DNA from: an uncultured Burkholderiales bacterium
GTDB lineage: Bacteria > Pseudomonadota > Gammaproteobacteria > Burkholderiales > Burkholderiaceae_C
NCBI GenBank assembly: GCA_937871935.1
Contig: CALMQI010000119.1
Coordinates: forward strand, 1-33,104
Reading direction: 5' to 3'
DNA: 33,104 nucleotides
The notes beneath the pieces are model-generated. The model was not told the origin of the DNA and made no database searches. It saw only the letters and a program-made list of their open reading frames with translations. The translations under genes and the position numbers were made by a program. This document shows, piece by piece, positions 1 through 8,505 of the stretch (position 1 is its first letter; each line of letters begins with the position of its first letter).

Positions 1-1557
1 CTCGGGGCGCGGATTCGGCAGGCGGCCGAAGTAACCGGCGTAGTGGCCCGCGGTCATGAGGCCGAGTCCGAGCGCCGCCAGGCCGGTCAGGGGCGTATTG
101 GGGCTCAGGGCGAGTGCGGTCCCGAGCGCGCTGTAGAGGACCGCGGCGAGAATCAGGGTGAAGGTCGAGACTCGCCGGGAGGCCGTTCCGACGGGCCAGA
201 ATACCGAGAAGAGATGTCCGGGAATCAAGCCGGCCGCGATCGGCCCGGGATCCTTGAGGGTCTGGTCGATGAGGGCTCTGACCATCAGCGCAACTCCGCC
301 CGCGAAGGAGGCAAGAGCGAGCCCCACCCAGAACACGCGGCCCCGGGCGGGCGGGGAGTTGGGCACCAGGGGTGTAAACGCCTGCTCAACGAGCTCCTCC
401 GGATCGAACTCGCGTCCTCGAAAACGGTCCTGGATGTCGCTGGTCGCAACCGTGTCCGGGTTTCCGAACAATTCCTGGACGACCTTCCGTTCGAGGCTGT
501 TCAAACGATCGCGAGGCACGGTGAGCCGCATGGAGACGAGGGGGTCGGTCTCATCTGTTGCCGGCTTGTCGACGGTGATCGAGAGCTTCCGCTGCGCCGC
601 CATCCGCAGCATGAGTTCCTCGAATGAGGGCGACATCGCGCCGTTCCCGTAACGTGCGGCGACCGCTTCTTTGGGCAAGGGTTCAACGATGCGTTCGAAG
701 AGCTGTCGATCACCGCGAGGGGGAGCGCCGAGCAGACGGTTCGAGGCCAGGAAGAGGGCCAGCAGCATCAAACACAGGGCGAACGGTCCGAAAGCGCCGG
801 CGAGGCGGAAGGCGGCGGCTTGCGCGTCGACTTCCTTTGGCTTTCCTTCGGGCAGGTAACGGAGATGCCGCTGGACGCGATAGTCGACGTCGGGTGTGGC
901 GACGCCGATCTCGCGGTCCTTGTCGAGGAGAACCCACGCGGTGTCGTATTCGAAGCGGTAGTTGAGTTCGGGGAGAGCGTTCGGCGAGCCCCGCGTGGGG
1001 AACTCGACGTCGTGGTCGAAACGATAGATGCGGTGAAGATCGGGCCACGCGGCTTTCCATCCCGCGAGCACTTCACGGGCGCGAGCGAACGGGCTGCGCG
1101 GCATCGTTCCCGAGTCGAGAGGTTCTACGCCCGCGGCGATGTCCCAGGACGGTGTCACCGCGCCTTGAAGTGTGTACTCGATCAGATAGCTTCTACGCAC
1201 ACCCGGTTCGATGGGCGGATCCGCCTCGGCCCGGAACCAGATCTGCAGACCCCACGACCAGGACTGATAGGAATCGGGTCCGTCGGGCCCGTTTCTGAGC
1301 GCCTTCTTCACACCGAGGGAATCGACGATCGAAACGCTCTGGACAACCGCGCTCTGATCGGCGCCCACGAGAAGATTGCGATAGGCGTACGTGACCTCGC
1401 CCGAGATCGTGAGCTCGTGCGTCTCTTCCACCCGGACGGCGCCGTTATTGTCGAGCTTCGCCACGACACTCGTCCGGTTCCACTCGAGCTGGCCCTGGGC
1501 GGCAGCGGGCAGAGAACCGAGAAGGGCCAGAAGACCGACCGCGATCGTCCGTTTCAT
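1..1557 (-). CDS. DUF2207-type predicted membrane protein, 3' end beyond window
   Basis: I translated this frame by hand: 519 codons from ATG at 1557 down to base 1 with no stop, so the gene continues off the left edge. Residues 1-21 form a signal peptide ending near AAAQG. Residues ~25-245 form an extracytoplasmic, beta-rich region with an RSYLIEYTL stretch (residues 121-129) typical of DUF2207. A membrane helix follows at ~250-272, then a soluble cytoplasmic stretch (~275-405), then three more hydrophobic segments at ~409-431, ~465-485 and ~488-508. This matches the architecture of DUF2207 (YciQ-like) proteins, whose function is unknown. Base composition looks less GC-extreme than the rest of the window, and no Burkholderiales synteny is apparent. 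It is divergent from the DUF533-like start at 1629. The reading frame is very sure; the family assignment is moderately sure. Confidence 0.7.
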   Translation of the reverse strand, partial: MKRTIAVGLLALLGSLPAAAQGQLEWNRTSVVAKLDNNGAVRVEETHELTISGEVTYAYRNLLVGADQSAVVQSVSIVDSLGVKKALRNGPDGPDSYQSWSWGLQIWFRAEADPPIEPGVRRSYLIEYTLQGAVTPSWDIAAGVEPLDSGTMPRSPFARAREVLAGWKAAWPDLHRIYRFDHDVEFPTRGSPNALPELNYRFEYDTAWVLLDKDREIGVATPDVDYRVQRHLRYLPEGKPKEVDAQAAAFRLAGAFGPFALCLMLLALFLASNRLLGAPPRGDRQLFERIVEPLPKEAVAARYGNGAMSPSFEELMLRMAAQRKLSITVDKPATDETDPLVSMRLTVPRDRLNSLERKVVQELFGNPDTVATSDIQDRFRGREFDPEELVEQAFTPLVPNSPPARGRVFWVGLALASFAGGVALMVRALIDQTLKDPGPIAAGLIPGHLFSVFWPVGTASRRVSTFTLILAAVLYSALGTALALSPNTPLTGLAALGLGLMTAGHYAGYFGRLPNPRPE

Positions 1558-1628
1558 CGCGGCATTCTCTCAGGCCTCACGGCTGCGAAAGGCCTTTCTG
1601 TAGGATTCGCTCCAGGAGACACGAGACG

Positions 1629-1700
1629 ATGTTCAATCCGGAACAACTATTGGGACAGCTGCTCAAGAGCGGACTGGGCGGCAGCCTCGGCGGCGGCCCC
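1629..1700 (+). pseudogene. N-terminal fragment of a DUF533-like protein, cut by a junction
   Basis: An ATG at 1629 has a good ribosome binding site (AGGAG at 1614-1618). It begins MFNPEQLLGQLLKSG and continues with a Gly-rich run, which resembles the start of DUF533/TerB-like (YebE-type) proteins. After about 23-24 residues the sequence becomes Arg/Gly/Cys-rich with no family character. From 1778 another frame reads clear malic enzyme. I infer that only the 5' end of this gene is present and that it has been joined to unrelated DNA. The open frame itself runs on to 1970, but that part overlaps malic enzyme coding in another frame. The family call rests on a very short segment. Confidence 0.35.
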
Positions 1701-1747
1701 GAAGGCCGAGACGCGCATGCGCGAGGAGTTCGACGCCCGGGCAGCGG

Positions 1748-3496
1748 ATGCGGCTGCCGAGGCTGGGCGGTGGCGGCGTGGTGGCCTCGGGCGCGGGCGC
1801 TGCTGCGATCGCCTGCCTCGACATATTCGTCAGCCTGGGTGTGCGCATCGAGAACATCTTTGCTGTCGACTCCAAGGGGGTCATCCGCGCCGGCCGCGGC
1901 GACAAGCTCGATGAGTCGAAGCAGCGCTACTGCCAGAAGACCGAGGCACGCACGCTGGCCGACGTGGTGAAGGGCGCCGACGTCTTTCTCGGCTGCTCGA
2001 CGTCCGGCGTGCTGACCGGCGAGATGGTGTCCACGATGGGGCCAAAGCCCATCATCCTGGCGCTGGCCAACCCCGAGCCCGAGATCCGTCCCGAGCTGGC
2101 CAAGAAAGCACGACCCGACTGCATCATCGCCACCGGGCGTTCGGACTACCCGAACCAGGTGAACAACGTGCTGTGCTTCCCTTACATCTTCCGCGGCGCA
2201 CTCGATTGCGGCGCAACCAAGATCACCGAGGCGATGAAGCTCGCCTGCGTGCGCGAGATCGCCGCGCTGGCCAAGGCCGAGACGAGCGACGAGGTAGCGT
2301 CCGCCTACGCCGGGCAGGAGCTCAAGTTCGGCCCCGACTACATCATCCCGACGCCGTTCGACGTGCGGCTGATCCTGCGCATCGCGCCGGCGGTGGCCAA
2401 GGCGGCCGCCGAGTCGGGCGTGGCCACGCGCCCGATCACCGACTACGACGCGTATCGACAGTCGCTGACCCGCTTTGTCTACCAGACCGGCATGTTCATG
2501 CGCCCAGTATTCGCCGCCGCCAAGGCGCAACCCGCCCGCGTGGTCTACGCAGAAGGCGAGGACGAGCGGGTGCTGCGGGCGGTGCAGGTCGTGCTCGACG
2601 AGCACATGGCCCGCCCGATCCTGGTCGGCCGGCCTGCCGTGATCCAGATGCGCATCGAGCGGGCCGGTCTGCGACTCGCCGCCGGGAGCGACTTCGAGAT
2701 CGTCGACCCCGAGAACGACGCGCGCTTCCGCAGCTACTGGGAGCTGTACCACCAGCTGATGGGGCGCGACGGCATCTCGCCCGAGGCGGCCAAGGCCGCG
2801 GTGCGGCGCTCGAACACGCTGATCAGTGCGCTGATGCTGCGCCGCGGTGAGGCCGACGGCATGTTGTGCGGGCTGGTCGGCCGCTACGACAGTCATCTCG
2901 ACCATGTGCGCTCGGTGATCGGCATGCGCAGCGACGCCCGCACGCTGGCGGCGATGAACGCGCTGATGCTGGAACAGCACACGCTGTTCATCGCCGACAC
3001 CTTCGTCAACGAGGAGCCGAGCGCCGAGGAGCTGGCCGACATCGCCCGCATGGCGGCGGCGGAGGTGCAGCGCTTCGGTGTGCCGCCGAAGGTGGCGTTC
3101 CTGTCGCACTCGATCTACGGCTCGTCCAAGCGCGCATCGGCACAGCGCATGCGTGCGGCGCGCGACCTGTTCGTCCGCCAGGTGCCCGACGTCGAATGCG
3201 ACGGCGAGCTGCACGGCGATGCCGCCTTGTCCGAAGACGTGCGCAAGGGTTACCTGACCGACGGCACGCTCACCGGCTCGGCCAATGTGCTGGTGCTGCC
3301 GAACCTGGATGCCGCCAACATCCTGTTCAACGTGCTCAAGGTCACCGGTGGGCACAACGTGACGGTGGGGCCGATCCTGCTCGGCGCCGCAGCGCCGGTG
3401 CATGTGCTGACGCCTTCGGCGACGATGCGGCGCATTGTCAACATGACAGCGCTGGCGGTGGCCGATGCCGCCGCGATGCGCGACACGGCGCGCTGA
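1748..3496 (+). CDS. maeB: NADP-dependent malic enzyme (MaeB type), 5'-truncated
   Basis: MaeB decarboxylates malate to pyruvate with reduction of NADP+. Full-length enzymes have about 760 residues: an N-terminal malic domain, an NAD(P)-binding domain and a C-terminal phosphotransacetylase-like domain. Here homology begins abruptly at 1778 with VVASGAGAAAIACLD, the Rossmann motif found near residue 190 of E. coli MaeB. The remaining NADP-binding part follows (DSKGVI, LALANPEPEI, GRSDYPNQVNNVLCFP), then a complete PTA-like domain (for example RGEADGMLCG, FIADTFVNEEP, DGELHGDAAL). The malic domain with the catalytic Tyr and Lys is missing. The ATG at 1748 lies in non-homologous sequence and is only the first available start, so the product as written should lack malic enzyme activity. 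pyk follows 91 bp downstream. The family call is sure; the truncation probably reflects the junction at the left end. Confidence 0.85.
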   Translation: MRLPRLGGGGVVASGAGAAAIACLDIFVSLGVRIENIFAVDSKGVIRAGRGDKLDESKQRYCQKTEARTLADVVKGADVFLGCSTSGVLTGEMVSTMGPKPIILALANPEPEIRPELAKKARPDCIIATGRSDYPNQVNNVLCFPYIFRGALDCGATKITEAMKLACVREIAALAKAETSDEVASAYAGQELKFGPDYIIPTPFDVRLILRIAPAVAKAAAESGVATRPITDYDAYRQSLTRFVYQTGMFMRPVFAAAKAQPARVVYAEGEDERVLRAVQVVLDEHMARPILVGRPAVIQMRIERAGLRLAAGSDFEIVDPENDARFRSYWELYHQLMGRDGISPEAAKAAVRRSNTLISALMLRRGEADGMLCGLVGRYDSHLDHVRSVIGMRSDARTLAAMNALMLEQHTLFIADTFVNEEPSAEELADIARMAAAEVQRFGVPPKVAFLSHSIYGSSKRASAQRMRAARDLFVRQVPDVECDGELHGDAALSEDVRKGYLTDGTLTGSANVLVLPNLDAANILFNVLKVTGGHNVTVGPILLGAAAPVHVLTPSATMRRIVNMTALAVADAAAMRDTAR

Positions 3497-3587
3497 GACA
3501 GTCTTGCCAGTACCCACGGCCGTGCGCTTCGGCGTGCGGCCGCGATAATGCGCGGGATTCGCCCGCGCCACCGGAGAACGCTGCCAC

Positions 3588-5018
3588 ATGACCCGCGCCA
3601 CCAAGATCGTCGCCACGCTGGGGCCTGCCTCCAGCGATCCGGCCGTGCTGGAGCGGCTGCTGCGTGCCGGCGTCGACGTGGTGCGACTGAACTTCAGCCA
3701 CGGCACCGCCGCCGACCACATCGGCCGAGCCCAGCTGGTCCGCGACACCGCCGAGCGCGTCGGCAAGCCGGTGGCGCTGATGGCCGACCTGCAGGGGCCG
3801 AAGATCCGCGTCGGCAAGTTCGTCGACGGCAAGGTAACGCTGAAGAACGGCACGCCCTTCGTGCTGGACGCCGGCCGCACCACGCCGGGCGACGCCGGCG
3901 CCGTCGGCCTCGACTACAAGGAGCTTCCGCGCGACGTGAAACCCGGCGACACGCTGCTGCTCAACGACGGACTGATCGTGCTGACCGTCGACACGGTGCG
4001 CGGCGAGCAGGTGCACACGCTGGTCAAGGTGGGCGGCGTGCTGTCCAACAACAAGGGCATCAACAAGCAGGGCGGCGGCCTCACGGCGCCGGCGCTGACC
4101 GCCAAGGACATGGAAGACATCCGGACGGCGATGGCCTTCCAGGCCGACTTCGTGGCGGTGAGTTTTCCGAAGAACGCCACCGACATGGAGATGGCGCGCC
4201 AGCTCGCCAACGTGGCCGGCGAGTCGTTGCGGCACAAGCCGGCGATGATCGCCAAGATCGAACGCAGCGAGGCGATCCCGCAGCTCGAGGCGATCCTGCG
4301 CGCCAGCGACGGCATCATGGTCGCCCGCGGCGACCTCGCAATCGAGGTTGGCAACGCGGCCGTGCCGGCGCTGCAGAAACGCATGATCCGCATGGCCCGT
4401 GAGATGGACAAGCTGACCATTACCGCGACGCAGATGATGGAAAGCATGATCAACAACCCGGTGCCCACACGCGCCGAGGTCAGCGACGTGGCCAACGCCG
4501 TGCTCGACGGCACCGACGCCGTGATGCTGAGCGCCGAGACGGCCGCCGGCATGTACCCGGTGGAAACCGTCGAGCACATGGCGCTGATCGCGCTCGAGGC
4601 CGAGCGCGCTGAGGATCTGCAGCTCGACGCCGATTTCACCAACAAGCACTTCGGGCGCATCGACCAGAGCATCGCGATGGGCGCGCTCTTCACCGCTCAC
4701 CACCTCGGCTGCAAGGCGATCATCGCGCTGACCGAGAGTGGCTCCACCGCGTTGTGGATGAGCCGGCACCTGATCCACGTGCCGATCTTCGGCCTGACGT
4801 CCAAGCCCGGCTCGGAGCGTCGCATGGCGTTGTACCGCAACGTCTACCCGATCCAGATGCCCGCCCACACCGACCGCGACCAGGCGCTGGCCGAGGCCGA
4901 GCGCCTGCTGGTCAAGCGCGGCGTGCTGATGCCCGGCGACACCTACGCCATCACCTGCGGCGAGCCGATGGGCTATCCGGGAGGCACCAACATGCTCAAG
5001 GTGTGCCGGGTCGGCTGA
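3588..5018 (+). CDS. pyk: pyruvate kinase
   Basis: Converts phosphoenolpyruvate and ADP to pyruvate and ATP, the last step of glycolysis, in the cytosol. The product has 476 residues, normal for bacterial pyruvate kinases. Visible motifs are RLNFSHG (33-39), the ADLQGPKIR start of the B domain (66-74), the catalytic segment IAKIERSEAI (221-230) with Lys223 and metal ligand Glu225, MVARGDLAIE (244-253) with ligand Asp249, and TQMMESM (281-287). The C-terminal allosteric domain is present and ends in GTNMLKVCRVG. The start is supported by GGAGAA at 3572-3577. It lies between malic enzyme and aldolase on the same strand, so three steps around pyruvate and glycolysis are neighbours. A GATAAT hexamer at 3544-3549 may be a -10 box, but I see no clear -35 element. 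Confidence 0.97.
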   Translation: MTRATKIVATLGPASSDPAVLERLLRAGVDVVRLNFSHGTAADHIGRAQLVRDTAERVGKPVALMADLQGPKIRVGKFVDGKVTLKNGTPFVLDAGRTTPGDAGAVGLDYKELPRDVKPGDTLLLNDGLIVLTVDTVRGEQVHTLVKVGGVLSNNKGINKQGGGLTAPALTAKDMEDIRTAMAFQADFVAVSFPKNATDMEMARQLANVAGESLRHKPAMIAKIERSEAIPQLEAILRASDGIMVARGDLAIEVGNAAVPALQKRMIRMAREMDKLTITATQMMESMINNPVPTRAEVSDVANAVLDGTDAVMLSAETAAGMYPVETVEHMALIALEAERAEDLQLDADFTNKHFGRIDQSIAMGALFTAHHLGCKAIIALTESGSTALWMSRHLIHVPIFGLTSKPGSERRMALYRNVYPIQMPAHTDRDQALAEAERLLVKRGVLMPGDTYAITCGEPMGYPGGTNMLKVCRVG

Positions 5019-5124
5019 TGCCCGTCGCACTTGAGCCTGGTGGCAACGCGGCGGCCCGCATGCCGTCGCCATCGATCCTGCTGCAGGCGCGCCATAGGCA
5101 TGTGGTTTGCCCGGCATCACGCCG

Positions 5125-5149
5125 GCTCAAGGCGCGGCCCCCCTTGAGC
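5125..5149. other. perfect 8-bp inverted repeat between pyk and fba
   Basis: GCTCAAGG (5125-5132) and CCTTGAGC (5142-5149) are perfectly complementary around a 9-nt loop. No T-run follows on either strand, so a classical intrinsic terminator is not supported. It could be a processing or attenuation hairpin in the pyk-fba spacer (5019-5248), or have no role. Confidence 0.35.
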
Positions 5150-5179
5150 ATGGCGTCGCGGATACGCGGGGGTGCCTCG

Positions 5180-5185
5180 TAGAAT
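5180..5185 (+). promoter_or_regulatory. possible -10 box upstream of fba
   Basis: TAGAAT at 5180-5185 matches five of six TATAAT positions and lies 63 bp before the fba start. No convincing -35 element is at the expected spacing, so this is weak. Confidence 0.25.
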
Positions 5186-5248
5186 CGACAGCAATCTCGC
5201 GCGGCCGCTGGCCGGCGACCGGATTCTTCATCTGCAAGGACTTCCACC

Positions 5249-6313
5249 ATGGCACTCGTGTCGATGCGACAGTTGCTGGACCATGCCGCCGAGCACCGCT
5301 ACGGCATTCCGGCCTTCAACGTGAACAACCTCGAGCAGGTGCAGGCGGTCATGACCGCCGCGGCCGAAGTCGGCGCGCCGGTCATCCTGCAGGCCAGCGC
5401 CGGCGCGCGCAAGTACGCCGGCGAGGCCTTCATCAAGCACCTGATCCTCGCCGCCACCGAGGCCTACCCGAACGTGCCGCTGGTGATGCACCAGGACCAC
5501 GGCCAGAGCCCCGAGATCTGCAAGGGCGCGATCGACCTCGGCTTTAGCTCGGTGATGATGGACGGCTCGCTGCAGGCCGACGGGAAGAGCATCGCCAGCT
5601 ACGACTACAACGTCGACGTGACCAAGAAGGTCGTCGACATGGCGCACCGCCAGGGCATTACCGTCGAGGGAGAGCTCGGTTGCCTGGGCTCGCTCGAGAC
5701 CATGAAGGGCGACAAGGAAGACGGCCACGGCGCCGAGGGCACGATGACGCGCGAACAGCTGCTCACCGACCCCGAACAGGCCGCCGACTTCGTGAAGAAG
5801 ACGCAGCTCGACGCACTGGCCATCGCCATCGGCACCAGCCACGGCGCCTACAAGTTCAGCCGCAAGCCCACCGGCGACATCCTGGCGATCAGCCGGATCA
5901 AGGAGATCAACAAGAGGATCCCGAACACGCACTTGGTGATGCACGGCAGCTCCAGCGTGCCGCAGGATCTGCTCGAGCAGATCCGCCTGTTCGGCGGCAA
6001 GATGAAAGAGACCTACGGCGTTCCGGTGTCCGAGATCCAAGAGGCCATCAAGTACGGCGTGCGCAAGATCAACATCGACACCGACATCCGCCTGGCGATG
6101 ACCGGCGCGGTGCGCAAGTTCCTGGCCGAGAACCCGGACAAGTTCGACGCGCGCGAGTGGCTCAAGCCGGCCCGCGAAGCGGCCTACCGCATCTGCAAGG
6201 AGCGCTACCTGCAGTTCGGCTGCGAGGGCCAGGCCGGCAAGATCAAGCCGGTCGAGTTGACGACGATGGCCAGGAAGTACAGCCAAGGCGAACTGGCGCA
6301 GACCGTGGTCTGA
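5249..6313 (+). CDS. fba: fructose-bisphosphate aldolase, class II
   Basis: Zinc-dependent aldolase that interconverts fructose 1,6-bisphosphate with dihydroxyacetone phosphate and glyceraldehyde 3-phosphate, in glycolysis, gluconeogenesis and the Calvin cycle. The product has 354 residues, the length of the CbbA/FbaA form of proteobacteria. Class II signatures are visible: HQDHG at 81-85 (catalytic Asp83, zinc ligand His84), [10 protein letters not shown] (141-150), TSHGAYK with zinc ligand His198, and MHGSSSVP with zinc ligand His232. The start has an AAGGA ribosome binding site about 10 bp upstream. It follows pyk by 230 bp on the same strand and is closed by a strong terminator at 6359-6396. 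The gene may be labelled cbbA in organisms with a Calvin cycle, but no other cbb gene is in this window. Confidence 0.96.
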   Translation: MALVSMRQLLDHAAEHRYGIPAFNVNNLEQVQAVMTAAAEVGAPVILQASAGARKYAGEAFIKHLILAATEAYPNVPLVMHQDHGQSPEICKGAIDLGFSSVMMDGSLQADGKSIASYDYNVDVTKKVVDMAHRQGITVEGELGCLGSLETMKGDKEDGHGAEGTMTREQLLTDPEQAADFVKKTQLDALAIAIGTSHGAYKFSRKPTGDILAISRIKEINKRIPNTHLVMHGSSSVPQDLLEQIRLFGGKMKETYGVPVSEIQEAIKYGVRKINIDTDIRLAMTGAVRKFLAENPDKFDAREWLKPAREAAYRICKERYLQFGCEGQAGKIKPVELTTMARKYSQGELAQTVV

Positions 6314-6358
6314 CAGACGGTCGGCGCAGGACGGTCGGACCGGACTGCCCAACCGAAC

Positions 6359-6396
6359 AGCCCGCCCGCTCGGCCAGAGCCGGCGGGCTTGTTTTT
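6359..6396 (+). terminator. intrinsic terminator after fba
   Basis: AGCCCGCC (6359-6366) pairs with GGCGGGCT (6382-6389). A smaller inner pairing GCTC/GAGC (6368-6371 with 6377-6380) extends the hairpin, and TTGTTTTT follows (6389-6396). It separates the pyk-fba unit from purC. Confidence 0.85.
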
Positions 6397-6455
6397 CGAT
6401 CGGCTCGCGAAGGCACAATAGCCGCTACCACAGTCCAGCCTGGTGCAAATCGCCC

Positions 6456-7382
6456 ATGACGCGTGCACTCTTCGAATCCCACCTGCACTCGTTGAAGCTC
6501 TTGGCGCGCGGCAAGGTGCGCGACAACTACGCCGTCGGCGCCGACCGCATTCTCATGGTCGCCAGCGACCGCATCTCGGCGTTCGACGTCGTGATGGGCG
6601 AACCCATCCCGGGCAAGGGCGAGATGCTGACTCGAATGGCACTGTTCTGGTTCGCACGCCTGTCGCACGTGGTGCCGAATCACCTGACCGGCGAGGCGCC
6701 CGAGTCCGTGGTGGCGCCCGACGAGGTGGAGCAGGTCCGCGGCCGCTCGATGCTCGTGAAGCGGCTCAAGCCGTTGCCGATCGAGGCCGTCGTGCGCGGT
6801 TATCTCGCCGGGTCGGGCTGGAAGGAGTACCAGCAAACCGGCAACGTATGCGGCGTGCCCTTGCCGCCCGGATTGAAGAATTCGTCGCGCCTGCCACAAC
6901 CCATCTTCACACCGGCCACCAAGGCGGCTGCCGGCGACCACGACGAGAACATCACCTTCGAGCAGGCCAGCGCCATCATCGGGCGCGAGATGGCCGAGAC
7001 CGTGCGCGACGTCTCCATCCGCCTGTACCGCGAGGCGGCCGACTACGCACGCGAGCGCGGCATCATCATCGCTGATACCAAGTTCGAGTTTGGCCTGGAC
7101 GAGCGTGGCGTACTGACGTTGATGGACGAGATCCTCACCCCTGACTCGTCCCGCTTCTGGCCTGCGACGTCGTATGCGGAAGGCATCAATCCACCTAGCT
7201 ATGACAAGCAGTTCCTGCGGGACTGGCTGGAGGCGGTACGGGTGGGTGGGAGTCCCTGGAACAAGCGGGCGCCGGCGCCGGAGATTCCGGATCAAGTAGT
7301 CTCAGAAACACAAAACCGGTACAGATCCGCCTGGTCCGACCTAACAAACTATTCGCCACATGGAATCACGACTCACTCGTGA
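6456..7382 (+). CDS. purC: phosphoribosylaminoimidazole-succinocarboxamide synthase (SAICAR synthase)
   Basis: Joins aspartate to carboxyaminoimidazole ribonucleotide using ATP, in de novo purine synthesis. The product has 308 residues. Family motifs are ARGKVRDNY (17-25), ASDRISAFD (36-44), [45 protein letters not shown] and [15 protein letters not shown], in the order of the long proteobacterial form. The C-terminus is unusual: after the expected end near [10 protein letters not shown] it runs 12 residues further ([10 protein letters not shown]), and the DNA from about 7290 becomes visibly less GC-rich. The last 23 bases overlap the next gene in another frame. In many Burkholderiales purE and purK follow purC; here they do not. 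I infer that the 3' end of purC lies at the edge of inserted or rearranged DNA. Function should be intact, since all catalytic motifs are present. Confidence 0.95.
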   Translation: MTRALFESHLHSLKLLARGKVRDNYAVGADRILMVASDRISAFDVVMGEPIPGKGEMLTRMALFWFARLSHVVPNHLTGEAPESVVAPDEVEQVRGRSMLVKRLKPLPIEAVVRGYLAGSGWKEYQQTGNVCGVPLPPGLKNSSRLPQPIFTPATKAAAGDHDENITFEQASAIIGREMAETVRDVSIRLYREAADYARERGIIIADTKFEFGLDERGVLTLMDEILTPDSSRFWPATSYAEGINPPSYDKQFLRDWLEAVRVGGSPWNKRAPAPEIPDQVVSETQNRYRSAWSDLTNYSPHGITTHS

Positions 7383-8478
7383 CTTGCAGAGCTCAATCAG
7401 AGCCAGCTCCGACAGAATCGAGTGGGCACGGAATCTATGCCGCCTCGCGTCGCATGACGCGCGGCAAGGTCTCGAGAGCCAATCCGCCGCTGCAATTGAG
7501 GCAGTGCGCAAGTCCTTCGGGAGTGGCCTTGAACCCGAAGTCGCTGCGTGGCTAATGCTCGCTGAAGGAATTGCTTGCTTCGTTCGGGGCGACTTTGATC
7601 TCGCTCGTGATCGCATCCGACGTGCTTATGGAATCGCAGCCGCCATGAATGCGCGGCGCGCTCAACCCAGTTGTGCAGCCTGGCTCGCGCATCTGGAGTT
7701 CAATCTGAGCAGTTTCTCAGCTATTGCCCCACCGCTCCAGGACGCATTGTTGTTGGCAGGAATAGACGATCATCAGGCGCTCGCGCGCGCGTCACTGGTC
7801 ATGGCAGATGGACTGCACTTCTCCGGCAGCTTTCGCAGCGCGCGCCGATGGTATGACGAGGCTCGAGTGCATGCGCTCAAGGAGGGCGACGATGCCACGG
7901 TCAGTGCGTTACTACACAACGTAGCCGCGTTCAGAGCAGCTAACGTGAGGCTCGCACATGCTCTAGGCACCGAAATGAAGGACGAGGCCCGCCGCGCACA
8001 GCTCGAGGCAACGTCAGCATTGAGCTATGACGCAGCTATTGGTACCCAGTCATTCAAGTCACTTTCTGCACTGGTTAGAGGGCAGCTGCTACTGGTCGAG
8101 GAACGGTTCGACAAAGCGATCGAGGCTCTAGTGAGCATACCGATGCAGACCCTTCCTGAACGATTGCGTTGCGTGCTCCTCACTGACATTGCATGGTGCG
8201 CGAGGGGACAAGGACAACACGAGACAGCGCTGGACGTCGCTAGAAGCGCGGTTTCTGAGATGAGCGAAGGCGTCGATACGGACGATCTGGTGTACGTATG
8301 CGCTCGCCTGTCGCAACTGTTCGCTTCGTTCGGGGATGCGGCTCTTTCGCGCCGCCTAGCCGCCGATACAAGAGTGGCGATGGACCGTCATCGATCCATA
8401 CAGCAAAGTCTCCAGGCCGAATTGCTCAACGTCGAGCGCATGGTCTTAGCCGAGAGACAAAGAAATAGCCCGGCCTGA
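7360..8478 (+). CDS. hypothetical TPR-like alpha-helical protein
   Basis: The product has 372 residues, with no signal peptide or membrane segment. It is almost entirely helical and Ala/Leu/Arg-rich. Repeating helix pairs look like degenerate tetratricopeptide units, for example [19 protein letters not shown] (~68-86), [20 protein letters not shown] (~154-173), [19 protein letters not shown] (~234-252) and [20 protein letters not shown] (~274-293). This resembles the MalT-like TPR scaffold often found in front of output domains, but no GGDEF, HTH or other output domain follows. Base and codon use (many AT-ending codons) differ from purC and nrdA on either side, suggesting later acquisition. 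The ATG at 7360 overlaps purC by 23 bp and lacks a clear ribosome binding site, so the start is uncertain. The stop codon sits in the loop of the hairpin at 8467-8486. I do not recognise a specific function; protein-protein interaction is the likeliest role. Confidence 0.8.
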   Translation: MESRLTRDLQSSIRASSDRIEWARNLCRLASHDARQGLESQSAAAIEAVRKSFGSGLEPEVAAWLMLAEGIACFVRGDFDLARDRIRRAYGIAAAMNARRAQPSCAAWLAHLEFNLSSFSAIAPPLQDALLLAGIDDHQALARASLVMADGLHFSGSFRSARRWYDEARVHALKEGDDATVSALLHNVAAFRAANVRLAHALGTEMKDEARRAQLEATSALSYDAAIGTQSFKSLSALVRGQLLLVEERFDKAIEALVSIPMQTLPERLRCVLLTDIAWCARGQGQHETALDVARSAVSEMSEGVDTDDLVYVCARLSQLFASFGDAALSRRLAADTRVAMDRHRSIQQSLQAELLNVERMVLAERQRNSPA

Positions 8479-8486
8479 GCCGGGCT
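8467..8486. terminator. bidirectional hairpin terminator between the TPR gene and the H1-like gene
   Basis: AGCCCGGC (8467-8474) and GCCGGGCT (8479-8486) form a perfect 8-bp stem around a 4-nt loop that contains the TGA of the upstream gene. Read on the minus strand, the stem is followed by ATTTCTTT, a fair U-tract, so it should end the H1-like transcript. On the plus strand the tail GTCTTC is weaker. The genes on both sides converge on it. Confidence 0.65.
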
Positions 8487-8505
8487 GTCTTCGCTGGCGA
8501 AGAGA

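Noticed and set aside
1629-1970. A complete 113-residue protein starting at the DUF533-like ATG
   Set aside because: Only the first ~23 residues have family character; the rest overlaps malic enzyme coding in another frame.
1577-3883. A 768-codon minus-strand open frame
   Set aside because: Antisense to malic enzyme and the start of pyk; low-complexity His/Arg/Gly composition and no recognisable motif.
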